Source: JAZDFC01 sp043808235
Lineage (GTDB): Bacteria > Bacteroidota > Ignavibacteria > Ignavibacteriales > Melioribacteraceae
Direction of reading: 5' to 3'
DNA length: 64,000 nt
NCBI GenBank assembly: GCA_043808235.1
Contig: JAZDFC010000019.1
Span: 62,001 to 126,000 of the forward strand
Shown here: positions 34,574 to 43,400 of the stretch, piece after piece
Layout: each line of letters opens with the position of its first letter
How positions within the stretch are numbered: the stretch's first letter is position 1
The notes under the pieces: generated by a model
Told to the model about the DNA's origin: nothing
The model's database searches: none
What the model saw: the letters and a program-made list of their open reading frames with translations, nothing else
Made by a program: the position numbers and the translations under genes

Positions 34574-35118
34574 ATAAAAATGATGTTGTTCAGGTTGGAA
34601 CGGAGACGTTTGTGCCGTTGTTAACCGAAGAACAAATTCAAAAAAGGATAAAAGAAATCGCCGACAAAATTTCGGAGGAATACCACGGTAAATTTCCAAT
34701 CATTATCGGTATTCTTAACGGATCGTTCATTTTTATGTCTGATCTTGTTAAAAATCTTGACGTCGTCTGCGAGATAGATTTTTTCAAGCTCTCGAGTTAC
34801 GGCGATGAAAAAATTTCGTCCGGCAGAGTAAAGATGTTAAAAGAGTTGAATGCCGATATAAACGATAGGCATGTGATAATTGTTGAAGATATTGTTGATT
34901 CGGGTTTATCGCTAAAATATATCGAGGAAATTTTAAGCGATTCTCGACCGGCAAGCATCAAGGTTGTAACGCTTCTGATGAAGCCCGGAAGCCTTAAATA
35001 TAATGTTAAAATTGATTATATTGGATTCGAAATCCCCGATAAATTTGTAATTGGGTACGGATTGGATTATGCTCAAAAATATCGGAATTTACGATCCATA
35101 TACGTATTAAGTGAATAA
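34555..35118 (+). CDS. hpt: Hypoxanthine phosphoribosyltransferase
   Basis: A 187-residue purine-salvage enzyme that makes IMP/GMP from hypoxanthine/guanine and PRPP. The PRPP loop is VEDIVDSGLSL at about 110-120. The N-terminal segment has IIIGILNGSFIFMSDL and the C-terminal segment the base-binding DKFVIGYGLDYAQKYRNLRS. Overlaps tilS by 19 bases and precedes ftsH by 10, an arrangement found in many bacteria. Confidence 0.95.
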   Translation: MDKKDVDKNDVVQVGTETFVPLLTEEQIQKRIKEIADKISEEYHGKFPIIIGILNGSFIFMSDLVKNLDVVCEIDFFKLSSYGDEKISSGRVKMLKELNADINDRHVIIVEDIVDSGLSLKYIEEILSDSRPASIKVVTLLMKPGSLKYNVKIDYIGFEIPDKFVIGYGLDYAQKYRNLRSIYVLSE

Positions 35119-35128
35119 AGGGGTAATA

Positions 35129-37225
35129 ATGTTTAAACCATTTAAGAAATTATATATGAGTGATAATTCGAATTTTAAATCGCCGTTGAACAGAGACAAA
35201 AAAGATCCGTCGCAACCAGGGAAACAGGGCGGAGATTTTGATTGGTCGAAAATAATGAGAACAGTTTTTACATGGGGAGCTGTAATTATTGCTGCCGTAA
35301 TTATTATGCAGTTTATGAAACCCGGCGGCTCCAGTACTACCGAAGTTACTCCCGATGTATATGAATATTTTTTAAATAATGATAAAATCAGCGAAGTTAA
35401 GGTTATAAAGACCGATATAAATGATTATTCGGTCGAAGGCTCGCTAAAATCCGAAGAAAGGATTTTAGTTGATAACAACTACGTGAGAGTAACCAAATTT
35501 TCAATCGTGCTTATCGAATCCGTAATAGTTGAGCAAGTTAAAGTATGGAAAGAAAAAAATATTCATTATAAATTTGAAAAGGAATCCAACGAATGGCTGA
35601 CAGTATTAATTGGCATTATTCCGTGGATTTTAATTTTCGGTGTGTGGATTTTATTGATGCGTCGTATGCAGGGCGGCGGCGGCGGAACCCGCGGTATTTT
35701 TAATTTTGGTAAAAGCCGTGCAAAATTAATTTCTGATTCTTCAATCAAAGTTACTTTTAAAGATGTGGCCGGTGCAGACGAAGCCAAACAAGAACTTCAA
35801 GAAATAATTGAGTTTTTAAAGGAGCCGACCAAGTTTCAAAAACTCGGTGGAAAAATTCCACGCGGCGTTTTATTATTGGGTCCTCCGGGAACAGGGAAAA
35901 CTTTATTAGCAAGAGCAGTTGCAGGCGAGGCTGGCGTACCATTTTTTTCAATAAGCGGCGCCGATTTTGTTGAAATGTTTGTTGGTGTTGGTGCAAGCCG
36001 TGTACGCGATCTTTTTGAACAAGGCAAAAAGAGCGCTCCGTGTATAATTTTTATTGATGAAATAGATGCTGTTGGCCGGCATCGCGGTGCCGGTTTAGGT
36101 GGCGGGCATGATGAACGCGAACAAACTTTAAATGCGCTATTGGTTGAGATGGATGGATTTGAACAGAATAGCGGGGTAATTATTATCGCCGCTACCAACC
36201 GTCCCGATGTTCTCGATCCGGCATTGCTGCGTCCCGGTCGATTCGACCGCCAGGTTGTTGTTGATAGACCCGATGTAAACGGAAGAGAAGGAATTTTAAA
36301 AGTTCATACAAGAAAAATTCCTCTTGATGTAAATGTTGATCTAAAAACACTTGCAAAAGGCACCCCGGGTTTGGCAGGCGCTGATCTTGCGAATATGGTG
36401 AACGAAGCCGCTTTATTAGCTGCACGAAAGAATAAAAATAATGTTAGTATGGAAGATTTCGAGGAAGCGAAAGATAAAGTTATGATGGGCATGGAGAGGA
36501 AGAGTCTTATTATCACCGAAGAAGAAAAGAAGACTACTGCTTATCACGAAATAGGTCATGTGCTTGTTGCATTAAAAACCCCGGAATCCGATCCGGTACA
36601 CAAAGTAACAATTATCCCGAGAGGAAGAGCGCTTGGTGTTACAACCTATCTTCCCGTGGACGAAAAACATACATACTCGCGCGAGTATCTTGAAGCTATG
36701 ATAACTTATGCTCTCGGCGGAAGAGCAGCTGAAAAATTAATTTTCAACAGGTTCACAACCGGCGCTGGAAACGATATTGAAAAAGCTACAAATCTTGCAC
36801 GTAAGATGGTCTGCGAATGGGGTATGAGCGATAAAATGGGTCCGATTTCTTACGGTCAGAAAGAAGAAGAAATATTTCTTGGCAGGGAAATAACACGCCA
36901 TAAAGATTTCAGCGAAAAAACCGCACAGGATATTGATTCAGAAATTAAACAAATCATTTCAACATGCATGGAACGATCTGAAGATATCCTTAAAGAAAAT
37001 ATCGAACTGCTTCACAAACTTTCCAATGAGTTGCTGGAACGTGAAATTCTTGACGCCGATGAGATAGATAAAATTATACATGGCGAGGAATTGCCTCCGG
37101 TTAAAAGAAACGGCGGTAATCATGCTGCTTCTGATACTGTGCCGGAACATGTAAAAAAATTAATTGATGAAAAAAAGAAACGGGAGACGGATAAACCTGC
37201 AGATTCTACAAATGAAGGCAATTGA
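35129..37225 (+). CDS. ftsH: ATP-dependent membrane zinc metalloprotease FtsH
   Basis: A 698-residue inner-membrane protease. It has two N-terminal helices (about 42-62 and 155-177) flanking a periplasmic domain, an AAA+ module with Walker A GPPGTGKT at 251-258, Walker B IIFIDEID, and the zinc site HEIGH at 473-477 (HEAGH in most FtsH). ATG 35129 has AAAGGGG before it and is preferred over GTG 35111. The C-terminal tail is charged. It degrades misassembled membrane proteins and some regulators. Its end overlaps the next gene by 14 bases. Confidence 0.96.
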   Translation: MFKPFKKLYMSDNSNFKSPLNRDKKDPSQPGKQGGDFDWSKIMRTVFTWGAVIIAAVIIMQFMKPGGSSTTEVTPDVYEYFLNNDKISEVKVIKTDINDYSVEGSLKSEERILVDNNYVRVTKFSIVLIESVIVEQVKVWKEKNIHYKFEKESNEWLTVLIGIIPWILIFGVWILLMRRMQGGGGGTRGIFNFGKSRAKLISDSSIKVTFKDVAGADEAKQELQEIIEFLKEPTKFQKLGGKIPRGVLLLGPPGTGKTLLARAVAGEAGVPFFSISGADFVEMFVGVGASRVRDLFEQGKKSAPCIIFIDEIDAVGRHRGAGLGGGHDEREQTLNALLVEMDGFEQNSGVIIIAATNRPDVLDPALLRPGRFDRQVVVDRPDVNGREGILKVHTRKIPLDVNVDLKTLAKGTPGLAGADLANMVNEAALLAARKNKNNVSMEDFEEAKDKVMMGMERKSLIITEEEKKTTAYHEIGHVLVALKTPESDPVHKVTIIPRGRALGVTTYLPVDEKHTYSREYLEAMITYALGGRAAEKLIFNRFTTGAGNDIEKATNLARKMVCEWGMSDKMGPISYGQKEEEIFLGREITRHKDFSEKTAQDIDSEIKQIISTCMERSEDILKENIELLHKLSNELLEREILDADEIDKIIHGEELPPVKRNGGNHAASDTVPEHVKKLIDEKKKRETDKPADSTNEGN

Positions 37226-37880
37226 TCGAGGCACGATAGATTTTAAATTCGAGATTTTACGAAAGAGTATTCATCTCTGTTCTCTATCTATTCCAATCCT
37301 TTATTATTATATAACGAGGGAAACGGCGCTAACTATTTTTGTTCCGCTTACAATCTTTGCGTTGGTAATTGATATAGCGAGGTATTTTTCTCCGCCTATA
37401 AAAAAGATTGTTCATACCCTGTTTGGATTTTTACTTCGCCAGCACGAAGTTGATGAAAAGAAGAAAAATTTAAGCGGCGCTACTTATGTGCTTATTTCCG
37501 CCACTCTTGGTATACTGCTTATCCCTAAATTGTACTTTATCACCGCTTTCGCAATTCTAATACTTGGCGATATTTCAGCCGCTCTATTCGGCAGAAAATT
37601 CGGGAAACATCAATTTTTATATAAAAGTCTTGAAGGCACATTGGCATTTTTTATTGTGTCGAGCATTGTTATTTTCTTTACTCCCAAAGCTGATGGACTT
37701 TTTATTGAATATGCAATTGGAGTTTTTGCCGCTGCGGTGGGCGCGATTGCCGAAAATATTTCTTACGGCTGGGCCGATGATAACCTGACTGTTCCTTTCA
37801 GCGTCGGATTAACGATGTGGCTGCTCTATTATATTTTTCTTCCTCATATCGAATTTGCACTTCGGACTATTCCAATGTAG
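37212..37880 (+). CDS. Polyprenol/dolichol kinase-like membrane protein (SEC59/CTP-dependent family)
   Basis: A 222-residue protein with about six to seven membrane helices. KFEILRKSIHLCSLSIPILY opens the first helix, and LGDISAALFGRKFGKH followed by KSLEGTLAFFIVSS matches the CTP-using diacylglycerol/dolichol kinase and phosphatidate cytidylyltransferase fold (GD-x3-A...G...K...GT). Such bacterial homologs phosphorylate lipid alcohols or are uncharacterised. The start at 37212 overlaps ftsH. An upstream in-frame ATG at 37164 lies inside ftsH. Confidence 0.82.
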   Translation: MKAIDRGTIDFKFEILRKSIHLCSLSIPILYYYITRETALTIFVPLTIFALVIDIARYFSPPIKKIVHTLFGFLLRQHEVDEKKKNLSGATYVLISATLGILLIPKLYFITAFAILILGDISAALFGRKFGKHQFLYKSLEGTLAFFIVSSIVIFFTPKADGLFIEYAIGVFAAAVGAIAENISYGWADDNLTVPFSVGLTMWLLYYIFLPHIEFALRTIPM

Positions 37881-37937
37881 CCGGGGAAACATGATTTCCA
37901 GGAGGATTGTATAAAACTCAAAATCATACGAAGTGAA

Positions 37938-39038
37938 ATGAAATCTATAAATGGATACTACGCAGCGTTAGTTGCTGCAACTGTCTTTCTTTTAATGACA
38001 CTTATATCTTGCGGAACAAAACAATCCGCCGGCGGCGAGGAAGATGAAATTTATGTTGTTGCCGATTCAATTGAATATTCACGGTTGCAGGCTTCGCTGT
38101 TGCAGGTATTTAGTAAAATAATATTAACGCCCCAACCGGAAAAACTTTTCAAGCTAAAGCGAAAAAATTTTTCAGAGTTGGAGGATGTAAAAAGTAAAAA
38201 AAATGTAATTGTTGTCGCGCCTATTAATTCCGGTTCCGAAGTCTCGGAATTTATTACAACGATTTTAGATTCTGCAGATTTAGCAAAAGTAAAAACGGGC
38301 AATAAATTTTATTTTACTAAATATGACCTCTGGGTGAGGGAACAATTAGTAATGGTTCTATCGGCAACATCGCTTGAAATGTTAAATGAAAAGCTACTCG
38401 GCAAGCATGAAGATTTACCATACTATTTTCAAAATATTTCGAATAAAAGATTATCGCAGAGTTTATACGAACCCGAATATGAAAAGATAGATATCCAGGC
38501 CGAGTTACTTGATAGATACGGCTGGATAATTTACGTACAAAAAGATTTTATTCTTGATGAAGAACAACCCGCGGATAATTTTGTACTGCTTCGAAAATCT
38601 ACCGGTGATGATATGGAAAGCCGGATTTTTGTGCACTGGATTGATAATTGTACTCCCGATTACTTAAATAAAGACTCGGTATGGAATGAGAGAAACAGAA
38701 TTACGAATAAATATTTTCGCAATTCAACCGGAAGCGCCTTTGCAGAAATCGCCGACGATTATAAAACAGCAAGCGAAGTTAATTTTAACGGCAGGTATGC
38801 AATAATGATGCAAGGACTCTGGCGAATGAGCGATAAAAGCATGGGTGGTCCATTTGTTAATTATACTTTCTTTGATGAAATAACTCACCGGGTTTATATG
38901 ATAGACGGTTCGGTGTATGCGCCGAAATATTTCAAGAAAAAATTAATCCAGCAGCTTGATGTGCTTCTCCAATCCTTCATGACAAAAGAAGAACTGAGTA
39001 AAGAACGGCGTGAAGAGTTGATGGATGAATTAAAATAG
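37938..39038 (+). CDS. DUF4837 family lipoprotein
   Basis: A 366-residue lipoprotein with lipobox LMTLISCG (about 19-26). The rest matches the Bacteroidota DUF4837 family: segments such as IFVHWIDNC and EVNFNGRYAIMMQGLWRMSD and MGGPFVNYTFFDE. The family has no assigned function. A strong AGGAGG at 37901-37906 lies too far (31 bases) before the ATG and only one base before an in-frame TTG at 37908, so the exact start is unsure; the lipobox favours the ATG. Confidence 0.85.
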   Translation: MKSINGYYAALVAATVFLLMTLISCGTKQSAGGEEDEIYVVADSIEYSRLQASLLQVFSKIILTPQPEKLFKLKRKNFSELEDVKSKKNVIVVAPINSGSEVSEFITTILDSADLAKVKTGNKFYFTKYDLWVREQLVMVLSATSLEMLNEKLLGKHEDLPYYFQNISNKRLSQSLYEPEYEKIDIQAELLDRYGWIIYVQKDFILDEEQPADNFVLLRKSTGDDMESRIFVHWIDNCTPDYLNKDSVWNERNRITNKYFRNSTGSAFAEIADDYKTASEVNFNGRYAIMMQGLWRMSDKSMGGPFVNYTFFDEITHRVYMIDGSVYAPKYFKKKLIQQLDVLLQSFMTKEELSKERREELMDELK

Positions 39039-39040
39039 CT

Positions 39041-39784
39041 ATGAATAAAATTTATGGTAGAAAACCCGTACTCGAGGCTATTAAATCCGGAATTGAAATT
39101 GAGCAAATTTATATCTCCTTCGGAACGCATGGCGATGTGATTGAACAAATTAAAAAGGAAGCAAAGAGGGAAGGGATAAAAATTACTCAAGCGCCGCCGG
39201 CAAAATTCGATTCAATGTTCCGAGATAAAAACACTCAGGGCGTTGCCGCAGTAACGAGCGATATAAAATATTGTTCACTCGATGAGTTGATCAACATCTC
39301 AAAAAAATCAGAATACCCTCTACTATTAATTTTGGATTCAATCCAGGATACACACAATCTCGGGGCGATTCTTCGCTCTGCGGAATGCGCCGGAGTTAAC
39401 GGTGTTATCGTTACATCGCAGAACAGTGCGCCGATTAATGAAGTAGTCGAGAAAACATCCGCCGGTGCGGTCAACCATTTGAAAATTACGAAAGCGGGAA
39501 ATCTTAATAATGTAATTACGATTTTGAAAGAAGAAGGATTCTGGATTGTCGGCTCCTCTTTGGGCGCGAACAGCAAACCATATTCGTCAATTGATTACAA
39601 AATGCCCGTTGCATTAATTGTGGGCAACGAAGAAAAAGGAATCAGAAGGCTCATTTCAGATAATTGCGACTTCCTTGCCGAAATCCCGATGGCCGGTAAA
39701 ATACAGTCACTTAATGTATCGGTTGCTACAGGGATACTTCTATTTGAAATTAAACGACAACGTTTATTGCGGATAAAAAAGTAA
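39041..39784 (+). CDS. rlmB: 23S rRNA (guanosine-2'-O) methyltransferase, RlmB/TrmH type
   Basis: A 247-residue SPOUT methyltransferase. It has an N-terminal RNA-binding domain (MNKIYGRKPVLEAIKSGIEI) and C-terminal knotted-fold motifs LLILDSIQDTHNLGAILRSA (about 88-107), NEEKGIRRL, and IPMAGKIQSLNVSVATGILL. RlmB methylates G2251 of 23S rRNA in E. coli. It follows the DUF4837 gene by two bases, so it is the last gene of the tilS-to-rlmB run. Confidence 0.93.
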   Translation: MNKIYGRKPVLEAIKSGIEIEQIYISFGTHGDVIEQIKKEAKREGIKITQAPPAKFDSMFRDKNTQGVAAVTSDIKYCSLDELINISKKSEYPLLLILDSIQDTHNLGAILRSAECAGVNGVIVTSQNSAPINEVVEKTSAGAVNHLKITKAGNLNNVITILKEEGFWIVGSSLGANSKPYSSIDYKMPVALIVGNEEKGIRRLISDNCDFLAEIPMAGKIQSLNVSVATGILLFEIKRQRLLRIKK

Positions 39785-39860
39785 GAGTTCCACTTTGATT
39801 TAAAGAAGCTTAATCAATCCGTCAACGGGAGTACATTTCGTTTACATCAGCATGTTTTTT

Positions 39861-40352
39861 TTATTTCTGATATTTGTTATTCTCATCTACAATTACGAAT
39901 TCGAAGAGTTCTTTGAATAAATGTAATGTTTTTTTCTCTTCCAGCTTAAACATTATTTTTGTTAGTATACCCAAAAAGAAAGAAAATACCGCTATTACCA
40001 ATAAAATATTAACGACTTTCTGCGATGAAAATTCACTATCAAGTGATAGTAAGCCTGTACAAAAAATTAAAAAAAGAAAAACTACTATTCCTATGTTAGA
40101 ACTTTTTGAATTAGATAGTTTTATAAAAATCATAGTTCCATTATCCATACCTTTATACTCGCCGTTAACACTAAATGTAGATCGCGTATTTTTTCTTATT
40201 ATATAGAAATTATTATTTGAATGACTTCCAAAAAATTGATTGTCTTTATCTCCAACATAATTCGTATCTATATTTTCGTTTAATAGACTTCTCACTTCCT
40301 TTTCACTTTTATTGCTGAATAAAGTATATCTTCTAAATGGAAATAAAATCAT
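39861..40352 (-). CDS. Membrane protein of unknown function (163 aa)
   Basis: A 163-residue protein with two membrane helices at about 86-102 (IGIVVFLFLIFCTGLLSL) and 113-133 (VVNILLVIAVFSFFLGILTK). The N-terminal 80 residues are cytoplasmic and polar with strands (YIIRKNTRSTFSVNGEYKG). The tail after the helices is charged (KLEEKKTLHLFKELFEFVIV). I do not recognise a family. It is very AT-rich compared with neighbours. It converges with rlmB. Confidence 0.7.
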   Translation of the reverse strand: MILFPFRRYTLFSNKSEKEVRSLLNENIDTNYVGDKDNQFFGSHSNNNFYIIRKNTRSTFSVNGEYKGMDNGTMIFIKLSNSKSSNIGIVVFLFLIFCTGLLSLDSEFSSQKVVNILLVIAVFSFFLGILTKIMFKLEEKKTLHLFKELFEFVIVDENNKYQK

Positions 40353-40392
40353 TTAAACTATCCTTTTAAAAATTATTGATGAATATTGTAAA

Positions 40393-40427
40393 AGAAGCCC
40401 AATCCCACTTTGGCAGATTGGGCTTCT
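40393..40427 (-). terminator. Terminator of the alpha-2-macroglobulin gene
   Basis: A 12-bp perfect stem (AGAAGCCCAATC at 40393-40404 and its complement 40416-40427) with an 11-base loop. On the minus strand it is followed by TTTT. It lies 13 bases after the stop at 40440. Confidence 0.85.
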
Positions 40428-40439
40428 CGGTTTTCAATT

Positions 40440-43400
40440 TTACCTCGCTACTACCGTTATTTTCCCCGCGCCATTGTATGAATGAAATTCTCTATCGTAC
40501 ATCGCCTCCGCGCCGATAACCGGCAGCTCGAAATTACCCTGGTTTACAACACGCAGCATGTAGTAATACTGACGCGATGTATTACGCGGTAGATCGGTAA
40601 ATATCAGCAGCCTATCGTCCCGGATATCGAGATACTGCACAGTAATAGGAGTTTGTGTTGTCCAATTCAAATCGGTTGATGCCGCCAGCCGTGGATTTTC
40701 AATTTCGAATCCCGAAGGAATCAGATCTGTAATTACAATATTCTCCGCCGACCGTTCAAATCCTGTAAGGGAAATTTTGCAAACTATCAGCTGACCTTGC
40801 TTGAAATTATTGTTCGCGATTTCGCTCTTTGTTCGGTAATCGTAAAATGTTTTTCGAACTTGCATGAACGAATCTTCTTCTTTCACTTTCTCATTAACTT
40901 TTATTCCTTCGGTACTCCAGAAATAATAAACCTCGCCTTTGCCGGAAGATTTCAATTTTATTTGCCCGTTATTCAAGGCAGCATCCGTAATTGTTAAATC
41001 CTTTCCGTCAAATTTTTTGATTGTCTTTCCGTTCGCAATTATATCAATTTTAACATCGGCTTCTGCATTAAGTTTTGCGGCTTTGCCCAATGCTAAAAAT
41101 GCCCACGATCTTTCTTGTGTCGAGTACATGTTGTTTGCATTATCGGAAATGTGTTTTATCATGTAGCTGATTTGCTTGTTCGTTTTATCCACTTCGAGAA
41201 GTACATTCAGCATTATTGCATTCGATCGAATTTCGGAATCGAAACATCCGCCGGTTAGTGTCTCCGTCTTTTCGGTTTTAAAAACGGATGGAATTATTTC
41301 TTTATAAGCATTCCACTTACCCATCAAAGCATACGCGCCGCCGAGAACGTATTTCATGTCTTCCGATAAAAGATGCGGCTTCGACTTGTAGTAATTCATC
41401 GTTGAAAAATCGCCTTTGCCTGAAAGCGCCAGCACATACAGCGTATATATTATCTCTTTATTGGCAATCTTTCTTACCGATCTTTGATTGCCGGAATAAA
41501 CAACATAATCATACGTGCTCTTCTCTTTTGCTTTATCGCCGATGTACTTCAGCAGTTTGTTCAACATTGATTCGGAGATTTTAAATCCCACTTTTTTTGC
41601 TTCAAGCAGGAAGTGCGCACCGTAAACCGATCCCCACCAACTCGAATATGAATCACCCTGCCAGTAGGCAAGCGAACCGTCATACAACTGCATCGATTCG
41701 ATTTTGCGTATTCCTTCTTTCACATAATAAACAGGATTGTTTGTTCGATACAGTTCGGGCGCAATCAGTTTAGCGAGTTCTTCGAAATAAAGCTGCGGGA
41801 ATAATTTGGAAACAGTCTGCTCGATACATCCGTGCGGATACCCGACAAGATATTTCAACTGCTTCGCAAATTTGAGCGCGGGGAATTTACTTATTGTCAG
41901 CGTAGTTGATTGAGTACCCTGCATAAAATTACCCGGAATATCAAGTTTAACTTCATTACCGGCGGTGACATTTCCCGTGCCGGTTTGAGTTACCAGCGGT
42001 GAAACCGGGCGGATACCGATATCAATCGTTTCTTTTACCGAGGCTTTCCCGGTAGTTTCAATGATGATTTTACCTTCGCCGATTTTTGAATCAGCTTTGA
42101 TAACAAACTTAGCTTGTGCTGTAGAATTGCCGGCAACGCTTACCGATTTAGTTTGTTCGGTAAGTAATTTTAGCGGTCCTTTCAAACTGACTTTTACATT
42201 CAGATTTCCCGAAGACGATGTTGTATTCACAATAGTCACGGGCATCACAAGGGAATCATTCGGAGCGAGGAAGCGCGGTACCTCAGGTTCGATTATAATA
42301 TCATCCGCAACTTTCATCATTTTTTCACCGCTGCCAAAACTCGAGTTCGAATAAGCCACGGCCATTAATCTTACTTCGCCGTTGAATTGCGGAATGTTCA
42401 GCTTTATTTTTACTGTTCCATCGCTATTCGTAGTTTTGATCCCGCTCCAGAAAGCAAGCAACTTGAAACGCTTCGAGGTAACCGGGTTTGTTCTTTTCTT
42501 CAATTGCGAAGCGAGATCGCCTCCGCCGGGGGCCGATTTAGAAATTATTTCCGGCAGTAATAATTCGTAAAGATCGTAACTGTCAACTTTCAGCGAACGT
42601 TTCGCATACATATATCCGTAAGGATCGGGCGTTCTAAAATCTTTTATTTGGAGAATACCTTCATCAACTGCTGCAACAGTAACATAAATATCGCCCTCTG
42701 ATTTTGTTTGAATTGTAATTTCCTGTGTTGTGTTTGGTTTTACTTTTTCAGGAGCCTTGATTGTAACCGGAAGTTTGTTTTCTTTCTTCTCAACTTTTAA
42801 CGAAGCATATCCATGACCTACAAAGAACGGTGTATTCGAATCGGGTGTGTGCTTCTTGAATAGGGTAGCCGACACATACACATTCGGCAAGTAATCCTCT
42901 TTAATCGGCAATTCAATTTCAGCAGATCTTTCTTTCACATCAATGTATTGATGATCGTAAACGCCGTTGCGCTCAATTGTAACCAGCATTCTGCCGGCAA
43001 AGGGTGTGGTAAAAAGTACTTTTGCTTTTTCACCGGGGCTGTATTTTTCTTTATCGAGAACGATGTCCACCCTTCCTTCTTTATCAACTTCGAAAGTTGA
43101 TGCAGTAGAACCGCCCCATCCGTAAGCGTAAAATGAAGTGTAATTATAATCATCCGAATCCTTCTTATAAACACGAAGCCGGTATTCACCCGAACTTGAA
43201 GCTGTTACCGGAATTTTTGTTTCGCCTTTAATGTTAAATTGTTTCCGCCATTCGATTATTTCTTTCTTCTCGGATGCGTAGTAATATCTGTCGCTGTAAT
43301 CTTTCTTTAATATTGTCTGCCATTCGTAACGCACAAGTTCAACGTTAACCGGGTAATTCCCTATTGATTTATCATTGTCGTCAACGGCAACAATTTTAAA